Shown here: piece after piece, positions 8,468 through 18,485 of the stretch | How positions within the stretch are numbered: the stretch's first letter is position 1 | How the letters are laid out: the number at the start of each line of letters is the position of its first letter | Assembly: GCA_009773515.1 (NCBI GenBank) | Contig: WSXX01000009.1 | Location: 62,001-126,000, forward strand | Reading direction: 5' to 3' | Source: Bacteroidota bacterium | Lineage (GTDB): Bacteria > Bacteroidota > Bacteroidia > Bacteroidales > Lentimicrobiaceae | Length of the DNA: 64,000 nucleotides | Position numbers and translations under genes: made by a program | Notes under the pieces: generated by a model | Database searches by the model: none | Told to the model about the DNA's origin: nothing | The model's input: only the letters and a program-made list of their open reading frames with translations

Positions 8468-10252
8468 TTATCTGCGACCACTGCCTGATGATGACCTTCC
8501 GCTTCCTGATGAAGAGGATGACGAAGATGATGAAGAGGAAGAGGAACGTGATGGAGCAGAATATGAACTTCCTGATGATGATGATGAAGAACGTGAAGGT
8601 GCTGAATATGAACTTCCAGATGATGACGATGACCGTGCCGGTGCTGAATAAGAGCTTCCGCTGCTTCCGCTGCTTTCGCGACGGGTAGGCGCAGAATAGG
8701 TTGGTGAACTCTGTCTTTGAGGCGTGGCTTGTCTTTGTGGTGTTACCTGCCTTGGTGCTGATTGCTGCCTTGGAGCTGACTGATAAGAAGGCGAGCTGTT
8801 CTGCCTTGGTGTTGTTTGCTGTCCTTCAGGGTTAACTCCGGTTGGACGGGCATTGCGATATTTGGGGTTAGTAAACTCGTCACTCGATTTTGGCTGATTG
8901 TAGCCAGGAGCACGATATTCCTGAGGAGTTCTGCTTTGCTGACCAGTTGGTTGCTGACGAACGCCCTGCTGATTGCCATTCTGGGTTTGACGAGGCACCG
9001 AATAGCGGTTCTCGTTTGAACGCTGTGTTCCTGTTGCAGGAGATTCTGTGCGTGAACGCGGATTCTGTGGTGTTGTATATCTTGCCGGAGCTGGATTTCC
9101 TTGCTCTGTGCGAACGCCGTTTGTTGTTCCGGGCTGCTCAGTGCGGCCTGGAGTTACAGTGCCGGTGCGACCAGGTTGCTCAGTGCGGCCGGGAGTTACA
9201 GTACCGGTGCGGCCAGGTTGCTCAGTGCGACCAGGAGTTACAGTACCGGTGCGACCAGGCTGTTCAGTGCGACCGGGAGTTACAGTTCCGGTGCGGCCAG
9301 GCTGTTCAGTGCGACCGGGAGTTACAGTTCCGGTGCGGCCAGGATCATTGTTCCGACCAGTATTGGAAACACCGATGCCTGAAGATGTCCTTGGCCCTTC
9401 AATCCGTCCGCTTTTTATTGCTGATTCATATCGCTCTCCGAAAGTTGTTCCTCTTCCGCTGCCTGAACCGCTGCTCAGGTTCGAATTACGGTGTCCGTAG
9501 TAATATGAGTTGTTGTCGTAACTGTTGTAATAGTAACCTGTTCCTGAGTAGTATCCATCCCAGTAGCCATTCCAGTAGCCATGATTATATCCTCTCCAGT
9601 AACCACCATAACCATATGGATATCCGTAACCGAAACCATAGTAAGGGCTGTCCCAGTATGAATATCCACCATAGTATGGGTAGCCTAATCCCCACGAATA
9701 TCCGCCAAAGCCCGGAGACCACCAGTTGTAACCCATATAAATGCTGGTTCCCCAGCTGTATGGGTTGTAGTCATACCAGTAAAGATTGGTATAATAAGGT
9801 GAGTAGTAGCTGCTGTAGTAGTTGTTGGAATGGAAGCGGCGCAACCTTGCTGCATAAGCGTAATCATAATAATCGTCGCTGTTGTAGTAATTATTGGTTA
9901 CGTATGTTGTTCCTGTCGAAGGGTCAGTATATTGCTCACTTGTGGTATAATTATATCCGTCTTCCTCGTAATACTGAGTCTCACCTTCATAATTATTTTC
10001 ATCAGCATAATACTCCTGCTGATAACTTTGTGTTGATTGCTGATCTGCCTGTTGTTGCTGAGGTTCAACGGTATAACTTTCAGTTGTTGTCCTGGTTTGA
10101 GGTTGAGCTGAAGCCTGTTGAGTTGAACCGGCAGCCACTGCATCTTTGGGCGAGTAATAAAGATCGTCGTAAGTGGTGCGGGCCTGATACTGAGTTGTGC
10201 AAGCTGTCATGAGCAGCAGGGTTGCAGCAACGAATGTGAGTAAAGTTTTCAT
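8468..10252 (-). CDS. Low-complexity Tyr/Gly- and Ser/Arg-rich lipoprotein
   Basis: The 594-residue product starts with a lipoprotein signal whose cysteine is residue 18 (LMTAC). It is composed of segments of biased composition: a Gln/Thr/Tyr-rich stretch, a block dominated by Tyr, Gly, Trp and Asn (about residues 120-260), five tandem copies of a 14-residue Arg/Thr/Gly/Pro unit (GRTGTVTPGRTEQP), a Pro/Gln/Arg-rich part, and a Ser-rich tail interrupted by Tyr-Ser-Ala-Pro that ends in Arg-Arg. Similar unstructured, Tyr-rich lipoproteins occur in Bacteroidota, without known function. The long plus-strand open frames over this gene are compositional shadows. An envelope or surface role is inference from the signal and the neighbouring porin gene. 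Confidence 0.75.
   Translation of the reverse strand: MKTLLTFVAATLLLMTACTTQYQARTTYDDLYYSPKDAVAAGSTQQASAQPQTRTTTESYTVEPQQQQADQQSTQSYQQEYYADENNYEGETQYYEEDGYNYTTSEQYTDPSTGTTYVTNNYYNSDDYYDYAYAARLRRFHSNNYYSSYYSPYYTNLYWYDYNPYSWGTSIYMGYNWWSPGFGGYSWGLGYPYYGGYSYWDSPYYGFGYGYPYGYGGYWRGYNHGYWNGYWDGYYSGTGYYYNSYDNNSYYYGHRNSNLSSGSGSGRGTTFGERYESAIKSGRIEGPRTSSGIGVSNTGRNNDPGRTGTVTPGRTEQPGRTGTVTPGRTEQPGRTGTVTPGRTEQPGRTGTVTPGRTEQPGRTGTVTPGRTEQPGTTNGVRTEQGNPAPARYTTPQNPRSRTESPATGTQRSNENRYSVPRQTQNGNQQGVRQQPTGQQSRTPQEYRAPGYNQPKSSDEFTNPKYRNARPTGVNPEGQQTTPRQNSSPSYQSAPRQQSAPRQVTPQRQATPQRQSSPTYSAPTRRESSGSSGSSYSAPARSSSSSGSSYSAPSRSSSSSSGSSYSAPSRSSSSSSSSSSSSSGSGRSSSGSGRR
9132..9341 (-). repeat. Five tandem 42-bp minisatellite units inside the lipoprotein gene
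   Basis: Five head-to-tail 42-bp units begin at 9132, 9174, 9216, 9258 and 9300, with a few silent differences between them. Each encodes 14 residues, so copy-number change would keep the frame. No spacers separate the units, so this is not a CRISPR array. Confidence 0.9.
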
Positions 10253-10326
10253 GTTTAGGTCCTCCCTTTGATTTGCAGTGTTTCCTTGTCTGGTGTGCTC
10301 AGATGTTTATACTGCGTTAAATTTAT

Positions 10327-10365
10327 TAATTTTGTGCCGCTTTCGCGGGGTGTTGTGTTAACACC
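10327..10365 (+). promoter_or_regulatory. Candidate -7 element and short leader hairpins upstream of proS
   Basis: TAATTTTG at 10327-10334 fits the Bacteroidota -7 form TAnnTTTG; no good -33 TTTG is visible at the right distance. Just after it are two adjacent small inverted repeats: CCGC/GCGG at 10337-10348 (4-nt loop) and GGTGTT/AACACC at 10349-10365 (5-nt loop). They would lie at the very 5' end of the proS mRNA. Function is unproven. Confidence 0.35.
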
Positions 10366-10400
10366 TCCAAATCAACAAATACTATACCATAAATAAAGAA

Positions 10401-11876
10401 ATGGCTAAAGATTTTCCTACAAGGGCTGAGAATTACGCTCAATGGTACAACGACCTGGTTATCAAGGCCAATATGGCCGAAAACTCCGCAGTTAGAGGCT
10501 GTATGGTTATCAAACCTTACGGATATGCAATCTGGGAAAAAATGCAGGCTGCGCTTGATAAAATGTTCAAAGACACAGGGCATGAGAATGCTTACTTCCC
10601 TTTGTTTATACCGAAATCATTCTTCAGTAAGGAAGCCAGCCATGTGGAAGGCTTTGCCAAAGAATGTGCCGTGGTTACCCATTACCGGCTAAAAAACGAC
10701 CCGAATGGCAAAGGTGTAATTGTTGACGAAACTGCAAAACTCGAAGAAGAGTTAATTGTTCGTCCTACCTCTGAAACCATTATCTGGGATACTTACCGAA
10801 CCTGGATACAATCCTACCGCGACCTTCCGCTGCTGATCAATCAGTGGGCCAATGTTGTAAGATGGGAAATGCGCACACGTCTTTTCCTTCGTACTGCTGA
10901 ATTTCTTTGGCAGGAAGGTCATACTGCACATTCTACTTCGCAGGAAGCTGTTGCAGAAACAGAACAGATGCTGAATGTTTATGCTGATTTTGTCGAAAAT
11001 TTTATGGCAGTCCCTGTATTGAAGGGTGTAAAATCGCCCAACGAACGCTTTGCAGGTGCTGTAGAAACTTATTGTATTGAAGCCCTGATGCAGGACGGCA
11101 AAGCACTGCAAGCCGGAACTTCTCACTTTCTTGGACAAAATTTCGCCAAGGCTTTCGATGTAAAATTCCTGAGCAAGGAGAATAAACTTGAATATGTATG
11201 GGCGACTTCATGGGGGGTTTCCACCCGCCTGATTGGTGCGCTCATTATGGCTCACTCCGATGATAACGGACTGGTATTGCCTCCGAAACTCGCTCCGACT
11301 CAGGTTGTTATTATTCCTATCTGGAAAACAGATGAGCAACTGGCCGCCATTTCAGCCAAAGTAAATGAAATTAAGAAAAATCTTCAGTCCAAAGGAATTT
11401 CGGTGAAATATGATGACCGCGATACCTACAAACCGGGCTGGAAGTTCAATGAATACGAATTTAAAGGTGTGCCTGTTCGACTGGTAATTGGTCCGCGCGA
11501 TCTCGAAAACGGAACCGTTGAAGTATCCCGTCGCGATACACTTGAAAAAGCTACCTATCAGCTTCAGGATATCGAAACTAAAGTAGAACACCTGCTTCAA
11601 AGCATTCAGGAAAACCTCTTCCAGAAAGCGCTTGATTTCAGAGAATCAATGACTACCAAAGCCGATAGCTGGGAAGAATTTGTTGACCTGCTTGACAACA
11701 AAGGCGGTTTTATACTTGCTCACTGGGATGGCACTCCTGAAACCGAACAGGAAATCAAAGAAAAAACAAAGGCTACCATCCGCTGTATCCCTCTTGATGT
11801 AAAACCTGAAGAAGGAAAGTGCATACTTTCCGGCAAGCCTTCAGCCAACAGGGTAGTATTTGCAAGGGCTTACTAA
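10401..11876 (+). CDS. proS: Prolyl-tRNA synthetase, archaeal/eukaryotic type
   Basis: This class II synthetase charges tRNA-Pro in the cytosol. The 491-residue length, the absence of the roughly 180-residue editing insertion of the bacterial type, and the C-terminal extra domain with paired cysteine positions (RCIPLD and GKCILSG) place it in the short archaeal/eukaryote-like ProRS group that most Bacteroidota use. Class II motifs are visible: motif 2 with [20 protein letters not shown] and motif 3 with [17 protein letters not shown]. The ATG at 10401 gives the standard N terminus. It is a single-gene unit, divergent from the lipoprotein gene and closed by the terminator at 11895-11926. Confidence 0.96.
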   Translation: MAKDFPTRAENYAQWYNDLVIKANMAENSAVRGCMVIKPYGYAIWEKMQAALDKMFKDTGHENAYFPLFIPKSFFSKEASHVEGFAKECAVVTHYRLKNDPNGKGVIVDETAKLEEELIVRPTSETIIWDTYRTWIQSYRDLPLLINQWANVVRWEMRTRLFLRTAEFLWQEGHTAHSTSQEAVAETEQMLNVYADFVENFMAVPVLKGVKSPNERFAGAVETYCIEALMQDGKALQAGTSHFLGQNFAKAFDVKFLSKENKLEYVWATSWGVSTRLIGALIMAHSDDNGLVLPPKLAPTQVVIIPIWKTDEQLAAISAKVNEIKKNLQSKGISVKYDDRDTYKPGWKFNEYEFKGVPVRLVIGPRDLENGTVEVSRRDTLEKATYQLQDIETKVEHLLQSIQENLFQKALDFRESMTTKADSWEEFVDLLDNKGGFILAHWDGTPETEQEIKEKTKATIRCIPLDVKPEEGKCILSGKPSANRVVFARAY

Positions 11877-11894
11877 TTACTGAAAATAATTCGC

Positions 11895-11926
11895 AAAAAG
11901 GCATCCGGAATCCGGATGCCTTTTTT
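11895..11926. terminator. Bidirectional terminator between proS and metF
   Basis: An almost perfect inverted repeat (GGCATCCGGA/TCCGGATGCC around 11900-11920) is flanked by five A on the left and six T on the right. It can terminate proS on the plus strand and metF, whose stop is at 11954, on the minus strand. Confidence 0.85.
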
Positions 11927-11953
11927 GATTTTTCTAACACCTGACTTCAATTT

Positions 11954-12910
11954 TCAGAATACGGCTTTTGCAATTTTCTGAATGTTGTCGCTTTTACCCA
12001 TGGTATAAAAATGAAGAACCGGCACGCCGTGCTTAATGAGTTCCTTGCTCTGTGCAATGGCCCACTCTACACCAAGATCTCTGATTTGTTCTTTATTTCT
12101 GCATTTCTCAGCTTCCAGAACAAGACTTTCGGGCAAATCAATTGAAAAGGTTTTTGGCAGCGTTGATAACTGCGAAAAGGTTGACAAAGGTTTGATTCCC
12201 GGGATAACCGGCACTGTAATTCCAGCTTCGCGGCAGGCTTTTTCGAACCTGAAAAAAGCTGAATTGTCGAAAAACATCTGAGTAACAATGTATTCAGCAC
12301 CAGCATCAATTTTCGCTTTAAGATGGGCAATATCGGAAGCCATATTTGGGGCTTCGGCATGTTTTTCAGGGTAACCGGCTACGCCTATGCAGAACCCAGT
12401 AGGGTTTGCGTTGATTATGCCTTCTTCCAGATAAATGCCACGATTCATATTAACGGCCTGATTCACAAGATCCAGGGCATAACGGTTTCCTTCGGGTTCT
12501 GGCCTGAATACTTTTTCTCCGGCAGGATTGTCACCACGGATCAGCAGAATATTATCAATCCCAAGAAAGTAAAGATCTATCAATGCATTTTCAGTTTCCT
12601 CTCGGGTAAATCCGCCGCAAATGATGTGCGGCACAACATCAATATTGTATTTAAACTTAATGGCTGCTGAAATGCCGACTGTTCCCGGTCTTTTACGCAC
12701 AGTTCTTCGCTCAAGAAGCCCATTTCCACGCTCTTTGTAAACGATTTCCTCGCGATGATAAGTCACATCAATGGATATCGGATTAAACTCGATCAACGGA
12801 TCAATGGCCTGGCTGATTCCTTCAAAATTTTCACCTTTTAACGGGGGTAAAAGTTCAAAACTAAACAGAGTTTTTCCACCGCGCCGGGCAATATGCTTGG
12901 TCAATTTCAT
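11954..12910 (-). CDS. metF: 5,10-methylenetetrahydrofolate reductase
   Basis: MetF is a cytosolic FAD-dependent TIM-barrel enzyme that reduces 5,10-methylene-THF to 5-methyl-THF, the methyl donor for MetH. The 318-residue length matches the family. Recognisable are FSFELLPPLKG near the N terminus (the Glu that acts in catalysis), DVTYH, the flavin-binding LLIRGDNPAG, GVAGYPEKH and QMFFDNSAFFRF. It starts 15 bp downstream of metH on the same strand, so it is expected to share the SAM riboswitch-controlled transcript. The two together form the methyl branch of methionine synthesis. Confidence 0.96.
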   Translation of the reverse strand: MKLTKHIARRGGKTLFSFELLPPLKGENFEGISQAIDPLIEFNPISIDVTYHREEIVYKERGNGLLERRTVRKRPGTVGISAAIKFKYNIDVVPHIICGGFTREETENALIDLYFLGIDNILLIRGDNPAGEKVFRPEPEGNRYALDLVNQAVNMNRGIYLEEGIINANPTGFCIGVAGYPEKHAEAPNMASDIAHLKAKIDAGAEYIVTQMFFDNSAFFRFEKACREAGITVPVIPGIKPLSTFSQLSTLPKTFSIDLPESLVLEAEKCRNKEQIRDLGVEWAIAQSKELIKHGVPVLHFYTMGKSDNIQKIAKAVF

Positions 12911-12925
12911 TTGAAAATTGTTTTA

Positions 12926-15900
12926 TCAAAAATTAAGATTCTGTGCCAGCAGTTTTTCCACTTCAGCTATGCTCATTCCTTTGCGGGAAGCATAATCAAC
13001 TATCTGATCATTACTTATACGACCAACGTTGAAATATTGAGAATCAGGGTGTGAAAAGTAATATCCGCAAACTGAAGCAGCGGGATACATGGCATAATTT
13101 TCTGTAAGCGTGATTCCTGATTTTTCCACTTCAAGCAAATCGAACAACTTTCGCTTCTCGCTGTGTTCAGGACAAGCCGGATATCCCGGAGCCGGGCGGG
13201 TTCCCTGATAACCTTCATCAAGAATCTGCTGAAGTTCAAGATTTTCATCAGGGGCATAACCCCAGAACTCTTTTCGCACATAAAGATGCAGGACTTCGGC
13301 AAAAGCTTCGGCCAGACGATCGGACAGTATTTTTACCATAATGGCATTGTAATCGTCGTTTTCAGCAACGAATTTTTCGGCATGTTTTTCAACACCCAAT
13401 CCGGCAGTAACTGCAAAAAAGCCGATGTAGTCCCTTTTTCCGGCGTCTTTGGGTGCAATAAAATCAGCAAGGCAAAGATTCTGCACACCTGCTTCTTTCT
13501 CCTCCTGATTGCGAAGGAAATGGAAAGCTGTTACCGGCAGTCCGGTATTTTCATCAATTAATTCAACACTTTCGTTGATAGCCTGAGCCGGGAACAATCC
13601 AATAACACCATCGGCCTGAACCATTTTTTCATCGATCATGCGTTTTAATAATATCTGTGCATCATCAAAAAGTTTTTGTGCTTCAACACCCTTTTCAGGA
13701 TCGCTGAAAATGTCCGGGTATTTGGCTCCGATTTTCCAGGCGTAAAAGAAATATGTCCAATCAATGTAATGACTGATTTCTTCCAGCGGCCAATCGGAAA
13801 AGCGGATAATTCCTGTTTTCCGGGGAATCGGCGGTGTGTATGCCTGCCAGTCGGGGTTAAACCGATTTTCTCTGGCTTTTTGCAATGAGAGGTAAGTTAC
13901 ACCCGCTCTTGTATTGAGGTGTTTTTCGCGCAAACCGGCATATTTACCGGCTATCGAAGCGGTGAAAGCTGGCTTCTGATCTACAGAAAGCAGGCTTGAC
14001 ACTACACCAATGGCACGGCTGGCATCGCGAACGTGAATTACCGGCGATGAATAACCGGGAGCAATTTTTACTGCAGTATGCATTTCGCTGGTGGTGGCTC
14101 CGCCAATTAGCAAAGGAATATTTAATCCGGCTTGTTCCATTTCGCGGGCCACATGAGCCATTTCATCAAGCGAAGGAGTAATGAGTCCGCTGAGACCAAT
14201 AACATCTGCTTTATGAAGAATGGCCTGCTCAAGAATCCGGGCAGCGGGCACCATTACACCCAGATCAATCACTTCGTAATTGTTGCAACCCAGCACAACG
14301 CCTACAATATTTTTGCCTATATCATGCACATCACCTTTTACGGTTGCCATTAAAATTCTCCCGGCTGACTGTCGGCCTCCGGCTTTTTTCTCGGCTTCTA
14401 GATAAGGAAGTAAAACCGCAACTGCTTTTTTCATTACACGGGCACTTTTTACCACCTGCGGCAGAAACATTTTTCCAGCTCCAAAAAGATCCCCTACGAT
14501 GTTCATGCCTGCCATCAACGGACCTTCAATCACTTCCAATGCCCGACTGTACTGACCCCTGATTTCTTCCACATCTTCTGCAATATGAGCATCAATTCCA
14601 TGCACCAAAGCATGCGATAATCTTTCTTTAAGCGGAAGCAGTCTCCAGCTTTCAGTTTTCTCCTGCACACCCGATGATTTCTCCATCTGACCTGCATATT
14701 GAGTCAGGCGTTCAGTGGCATCGGGGCGACGGTTGAGGATCACATCTTCTATCAGTTCAAGCTCTCGGGAATCAATATCATCGTAAACAGGCAGATTGCC
14801 GGCATTCACTATTCCCATATCCAGCCCGGCTTTCACAGCATGGAATAGGAAAACAGCATGCATTGTCTCGCGTAGTTTCTCGTTTCCCCGGAAGGAAAAT
14901 GACAGATTGCTGATGCCACCGCTTACCCGGGCAAAAGGCAGGTTTTGTTTTATCCAGGTTACTGCATTGATAAAATCCACTGCATAGTTGTTGTGCTCGT
15001 CAATTCCGGTAGCAACAGTCAGAATGTTGGGATCAAAAATGATGTCTTCAGCAGGAAATCCAAGTTCCTGGGTAAGTATGCGGTAAGCCCGGCTACAGAT
15101 TTCAATCCTTCTTTCAAGATCAGCAGCCTGACCTTGTTCATCAAAAGCCATCACCACGGCTGCTGCGCCATAATTCCTTATAAGCCGCGCATGTGTTTTG
15201 AATGCTTCTTCACCTTCCTTTAAACTGATTGAGTTAACGATTGCTTTCCCTTGCAAACATTTGAGCCCGGCTTCAATCACTGTCCATTTCGATGAATCGA
15301 TCATCACCGGAACTTTTGCAATTTCAGGCTCAGCCATAAGCAGATGCAGAAAACGAACCATTGCTTTTTCAGCATCTAGCAAGGCATCATCCATATTAAT
15401 ATCTATCACCTGAGCGCCGTTTTCTACTTGCTGACGGGCAACTGCAAGCGCTTCATCGTATTTTTCTTCGCGAATCAGCCTGGCAAACATTCGTGATCCG
15501 GATACATTGGTGCGTTCTCCGATATTGATGAAATTACTTCCTTCAAAGGTCTGAAGCGGCTCCAATCCGCTTAGTCGCAAGTTGCGGGGAATTACCGGGC
15601 GTTTTCTCACTTCATATTTTGATACCAGAAGGCTCAGTTCTCTGATGTGCTCAGGGGTTGTGCCGCAACACCCGCCAATAATATTCACCGCCCTGTTTGC
15701 AAGTATTGGCTTTACATGGGCTGCCATTTCTTTTGGTGTTTCGTCGTATTCACCAAACTGATTGGGAAGTCCGGCATTGGGATATGCACTCACATAAAAA
15801 GGTGCCTTTGCGGAAAGTTCTTCTATAAATGGCCTCAATTGTTCCGCACCTAAAGAACAATTAAAGCCCACACTCAGCATATCGATGTGTGAAACTGAGG

Positions 15901-16594
15901 TGAGAAAAGCTTCAAGGGTTTGCCCCGATAAGGTGCGCCCGCTCAAATCGGCAATGGTGCCCGAAACCATTACCGGAAGCCTGAGATTTCGTTCAGCCAT
16001 CACCTGATTGATGCCAAAAAGTGCGGCCTTGGCATTCAGTGTATCGAAGATAGTTTCTACCAAAAGCAGATCGGCACCACCATCAATCAATCCATTTGCC
16101 TGCTCAGCGTAAGATAAAACCAGATCATCATAAAGAACCGCTCTGAATCCAGGATCGTTTACATCGGGCGACATAGATGCTGTTTTGTTGGTAGGCCCGA
16201 ATGCACCAGCCACAAAACGTGGCTTTGAAGGATTTTTTAAGGTATATTCTTCAGCGGCAGCTTTGGCAATTTCAGCTGCAGCCCGATTAATTTCGTAAAC
16301 CAGATGCTCCATTTTATAATCGGCCATGGATATGCTGGTTGCATTGAAAGTATTGGTTTCAATGATATCGGCACCTGCTTCAAGGTAAGCTTTATGGATT
16401 TCTAAGATAATATCGGGGCGGGTAAGGCAAAGCAGGTCGTTGTTGCCTTTTACATCAACCGGGTGCGTTGCGAACCGGGTTCCGTGGTAGTCTGGTCCGG
16501 TAAGATTATACCGCTGAATCATGGTTCCCATGGCACCGTCAAGCACCAGAACCCTTTTCTCTATTTCTTCGTAAATATTTCTCCTTGTGGCCAT
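12926..16594 (-). CDS. metH: Cobalamin-dependent methionine synthase, full length
   Basis: MetH transfers the methyl group of 5-methyl-THF to homocysteine through cobalamin. All four modules are present in the 1222 residues: the homocysteine domain (1-325) with zinc ligands Cys246, Cys309 and Cys310; the pterin domain (about 345-620) with [14 protein letters not shown]; the cobalamin domain (about 640-890) with the lower-ligand motif DVHDIGKN, His757; and the SAM-dependent reactivation domain (about 915-1222). The last shows the enzyme can be rescued by reductive methylation. Expression is very likely controlled by the SAM-I riboswitch at 16717-16834. Dependence on B12 fits with the corrinoid adenosyltransferase gene at 50.2 kb. 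Confidence 0.97.
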   Translation of the reverse strand: MATRRNIYEEIEKRVLVLDGAMGTMIQRYNLTGPDYHGTRFATHPVDVKGNNDLLCLTRPDIILEIHKAYLEAGADIIETNTFNATSISMADYKMEHLVYEINRAAAEIAKAAAEEYTLKNPSKPRFVAGAFGPTNKTASMSPDVNDPGFRAVLYDDLVLSYAEQANGLIDGGADLLLVETIFDTLNAKAALFGINQVMAERNLRLPVMVSGTIADLSGRTLSGQTLEAFLTSVSHIDMLSVGFNCSLGAEQLRPFIEELSAKAPFYVSAYPNAGLPNQFGEYDETPKEMAAHVKPILANRAVNIIGGCCGTTPEHIRELSLLVSKYEVRKRPVIPRNLRLSGLEPLQTFEGSNFINIGERTNVSGSRMFARLIREEKYDEALAVARQQVENGAQVIDINMDDALLDAEKAMVRFLHLLMAEPEIAKVPVMIDSSKWTVIEAGLKCLQGKAIVNSISLKEGEEAFKTHARLIRNYGAAAVVMAFDEQGQAADLERRIEICSRAYRILTQELGFPAEDIIFDPNILTVATGIDEHNNYAVDFINAVTWIKQNLPFARVSGGISNLSFSFRGNEKLRETMHAVFLFHAVKAGLDMGIVNAGNLPVYDDIDSRELELIEDVILNRRPDATERLTQYAGQMEKSSGVQEKTESWRLLPLKERLSHALVHGIDAHIAEDVEEIRGQYSRALEVIEGPLMAGMNIVGDLFGAGKMFLPQVVKSARVMKKAVAVLLPYLEAEKKAGGRQSAGRILMATVKGDVHDIGKNIVGVVLGCNNYEVIDLGVMVPAARILEQAILHKADVIGLSGLITPSLDEMAHVAREMEQAGLNIPLLIGGATTSEMHTAVKIAPGYSSPVIHVRDASRAIGVVSSLLSVDQKPAFTASIAGKYAGLREKHLNTRAGVTYLSLQKARENRFNPDWQAYTPPIPRKTGIIRFSDWPLEEISHYIDWTYFFYAWKIGAKYPDIFSDPEKGVEAQKLFDDAQILLKRMIDEKMVQADGVIGLFPAQAINESVELIDENTGLPVTAFHFLRNQEEKEAGVQNLCLADFIAPKDAGKRDYIGFFAVTAGLGVEKHAEKFVAENDDYNAIMVKILSDRLAEAFAEVLHLYVRKEFWGYAPDENLELQQILDEGYQGTRPAPGYPACPEHSEKRKLFDLLEVEKSGITLTENYAMYPAASVCGYYFSHPDSQYFNVGRISNDQIVDYASRKGMSIAEVEKLLAQNLNF

Positions 16595-16716
16595 ACGATT
16601 AAGTTATTACACACTCTGCAAACCTGAAAACCATATTCAATGGCATCGGAATTGCACAAGTGCATTGTTTAACAAATAAAACACAATGGTGAAGGCCGGA
16701 TGGCGCAACGCTCAGT

Positions 16717-16834
16717 GTTTCAATTATAATCTTCCCTTTTCGGGGAACAGGTATTGGCACCGTTTCTGCTGTTTGGCGGATGGTTGCCAGAGGTTCGCTG
16801 AGCCTGTCTCTCCCCTCTTCTTTATAACTCAAAC
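16717..16834 (-). ncRNA. SAM-I (S-box) riboswitch controlling metH-metF
   Basis: Read on the minus strand, the segment carries the S-box core in order: a closing P1 stem (16822-16834 with 16717-16729, about 12 of 13 pairs including wobble), the kink-turn and P2 region with AAGAAGAGGGGAGAGAC, the conserved block GGCTCAGCGAACCTCTGGCAACC split over positions 16779-16801, GGTGCCAATACCTG, and a CCC/GGG P4-like hairpin just before P1 closes. SAM-I aptamers bind S-adenosylmethionine and lower expression of methionine genes. I see no poly-U terminator between the aptamer and the metH start 122 nt away, so the output mechanism is unclear. A 77-codon open frame over this RNA is not a gene. Confidence 0.9.
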
Positions 16835-16869
16835 TATTATCCGGTTAGGAAGGATTCTGTTTGAAGATG

Positions 16870-16899
16870 CAAATATAATCAAATAATTGCATGTGTAAA
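16870..16899 (-). promoter_or_regulatory. Candidate promoter of the SAM riboswitch-metH-metF transcript
   Basis: On the minus strand TATATTTG (16870-16877) matches the Bacteroidota -7 consensus TAnnTTTG, with TTTA (16896-16899) 18 bp upstream as an imperfect -33 element. Transcription would begin near 16863, about 30 nt before the aptamer. Confidence 0.5.
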
Positions 16900-17043
16900 G
16901 ATCAAATTTGCAAGTCAGGTCATGACCAGATATTTTTTAGTTTTTCAAAATGCTTGTTTTCAATCTGTCAAACCCTGACTTGTGGATTTCAGCAGTCTCA
17001 TTTAACATGTCCCGGGAAATTTATATCAACTTTTTACAGGTGA

Positions 17044-17074
17044 TTGTGAATTCGTTTAATTTCATGTAAATTTG
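17044..17074 (+). promoter_or_regulatory. Candidate Bacteroidota promoter of the ATP-grasp gene
   Basis: TTG at 17044-17046 and TAAATTTG at 17067-17074 are 20 bp apart and match the -33/-7 elements. This predicts a leader of about 220 nt before the start codon at 17300, longer than usual, in which I see no known RNA. Confidence 0.45.
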
Positions 17075-17299
17075 TTTATTGCCAGCATCAAACAAGAATA
17101 TTGAATGATGGGTTTTTGCCCGCTTATTTGATCGTTTTCACAGGCCTATGTTAAGCTCAGCAGGCTTATTCATAAATCATCAACCATGAGCAACAGCCCT
17201 TAGTTTCAGCACTACGACGAATGTATGTATTTCCACTTAAGCTCAAAACAACATAAACTTATAACTTGGTTTCGGTAATTTAAAATATGAAAGAAGAAA

Positions 17300-18439
17300 A
17301 TGAAAAAATATCTGAAAGAAGTTGACCGGTTTAAAAGAACAAAAAATCCTGCTGCACTTATTTATGTGGTCAGATATATATTAAATGGCATCCGCAAGGA
17401 AACGGGCTGGAATTATCTGCACATTATCTTCGATTTTCTTTCGAAACGCAAAAAACTGAAAATTAACCCTCATGAATACTATTTATACTACTTGTATGAT
17501 AAGGGAATGCCGGAACAATACCGTGCTAAATTTGTGAGCCGTTACACACGTGATGTATTTCTCGAAAAGTTAAACCCATTGGGATATATTCTGCTGGCCA
17601 GAAACAAATATATCACTAAGGTACTTTTAAAGAGCCTCGACATCCCAACTTCTGAAATGATTTTCTTATATGATCCGCAGGCCGGGCTTGAATCTGCATA
17701 TGTGGTAAACACTCCTGAAACTGCCCGACAAAAATTAATTGAGTTTGGGAACCGACCTTTTGTTGTAAAAGTACTTGAAGGTGAGCATGGGAAAAATATA
17801 AATATTTATTCCTCGCTGGAATCAACCAAAGATGGATTTACAGCCTTGCATTTAAATGGTGAAAAGCATTCGCTTGACCAGCTGTTAAACTTTGCCGGGA
17901 AAAATCAAAGGTTACTATTTGAGGCCAAACTCAGACAAATTCCAACTTTCGATGCTATAAATCCGACATCCATAAACACCCTCAGACTATTAACCTTACT
18001 TCATCCGAACGGAGAGGTGGAATTAATATACGGGCTCATTCGAATGGGTCGCAAAGGGCGATGGGTGGACAATTCCGGAAAGGGTGGAAATGTAATGGCT
18101 ATTCTGAATAAGGAAACCGGCAAGTTTGAAAATATCGTTTCGTTTGCACATTACAAATCCTATGAATCATTGACCCATCACCCTGACTCAGGCATTGATC
18201 TTGTAAATTTTGAAATCAAAAACTGGCAGGAAATAAAAAATCAGGTATATGATTTCCACCGCAAACTGTCGTGGCTCAAAGCCATTGGCTGGGATGTTGC
18301 CATTACCGAAGAAGGCCCGGTAATAATAGAAATCAATAACCGATGGGACATTATTGGCCAAACCATTGCCCGGGAAGGCTGGTATGATTATCTGAACACG
18401 CTTTATAAAGAGTGGGATCAATTTGAAGCTTCGAAATAG
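17300..18439 (+). CDS. ATP-grasp ligase of the sugar-transfer-associated type
   Basis: The 379-residue product resembles the 'sugar-transfer associated ATP-grasp' family (PF14397), often found near exopolysaccharide or capsule genes. Visible ATP-grasp features are the nucleotide-contact lysine in RPFVVKVLEGEHGKNI (around residues 152-167), the RLLFEAKLRQ strand, the metal-loop region with NTLRLLTLL, and the C-terminal GPVIIEINNRWDIIG carrying the Glu/Asn magnesium ligands. Such enzymes join a carboxylate to an amine or similar nucleophile through an acyl-phosphate; the substrate here is unknown. No sugar-transferase gene is adjacent. It is followed by a convergent minus-strand gene. Confidence 0.75.
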   Translation: MKKYLKEVDRFKRTKNPAALIYVVRYILNGIRKETGWNYLHIIFDFLSKRKKLKINPHEYYLYYLYDKGMPEQYRAKFVSRYTRDVFLEKLNPLGYILLARNKYITKVLLKSLDIPTSEMIFLYDPQAGLESAYVVNTPETARQKLIEFGNRPFVVKVLEGEHGKNINIYSSLESTKDGFTALHLNGEKHSLDQLLNFAGKNQRLLFEAKLRQIPTFDAINPTSINTLRLLTLLHPNGEVELIYGLIRMGRKGRWVDNSGKGGNVMAILNKETGKFENIVSFAHYKSYESLTHHPDSGIDLVNFEIKNWQEIKNQVYDFHRKLSWLKAIGWDVAITEEGPVIIEINNRWDIIGQTIAREGWYDYLNTLYKEWDQFEASK

Positions 18440-18485
18440 CCCGGTTCTTCTCAACCGGAACAGATAATAAAATCCGTATCGGCGA

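Larger units (their letters stand above)
16595..17299. other. 705-bp intergenic region between metH and the ATP-grasp gene
   Basis: The left 300 bp hold the metH leader, SAM-I riboswitch and promoter on the minus strand. The leader between aptamer and start codon contains an AT-rich inverted repeat CATTGT/ACAATG (about 16661-16689). The right part holds a plus-strand promoter candidate at 17044-17074. No further gene is supported. Confidence 0.6.

Noticed and set aside
9132-9341. Possible CRISPR array
   Set aside because: Units are contiguous without unique spacers, lie inside a coding frame and encode a 14-residue protein repeat; no cas gene is present.
8890-10212. Long plus-strand open frame (440 codons) opposite the lipoprotein gene
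   Set aside because: It is a shadow of the repetitive minus-strand gene, with a Cys/Arg/His-rich nonsense composition and no family resemblance.
16599-16832. Short minus-strand open frame upstream of metH
   Set aside because: It coincides with the SAM-I riboswitch and leader; the conserved RNA blocks explain the sequence.
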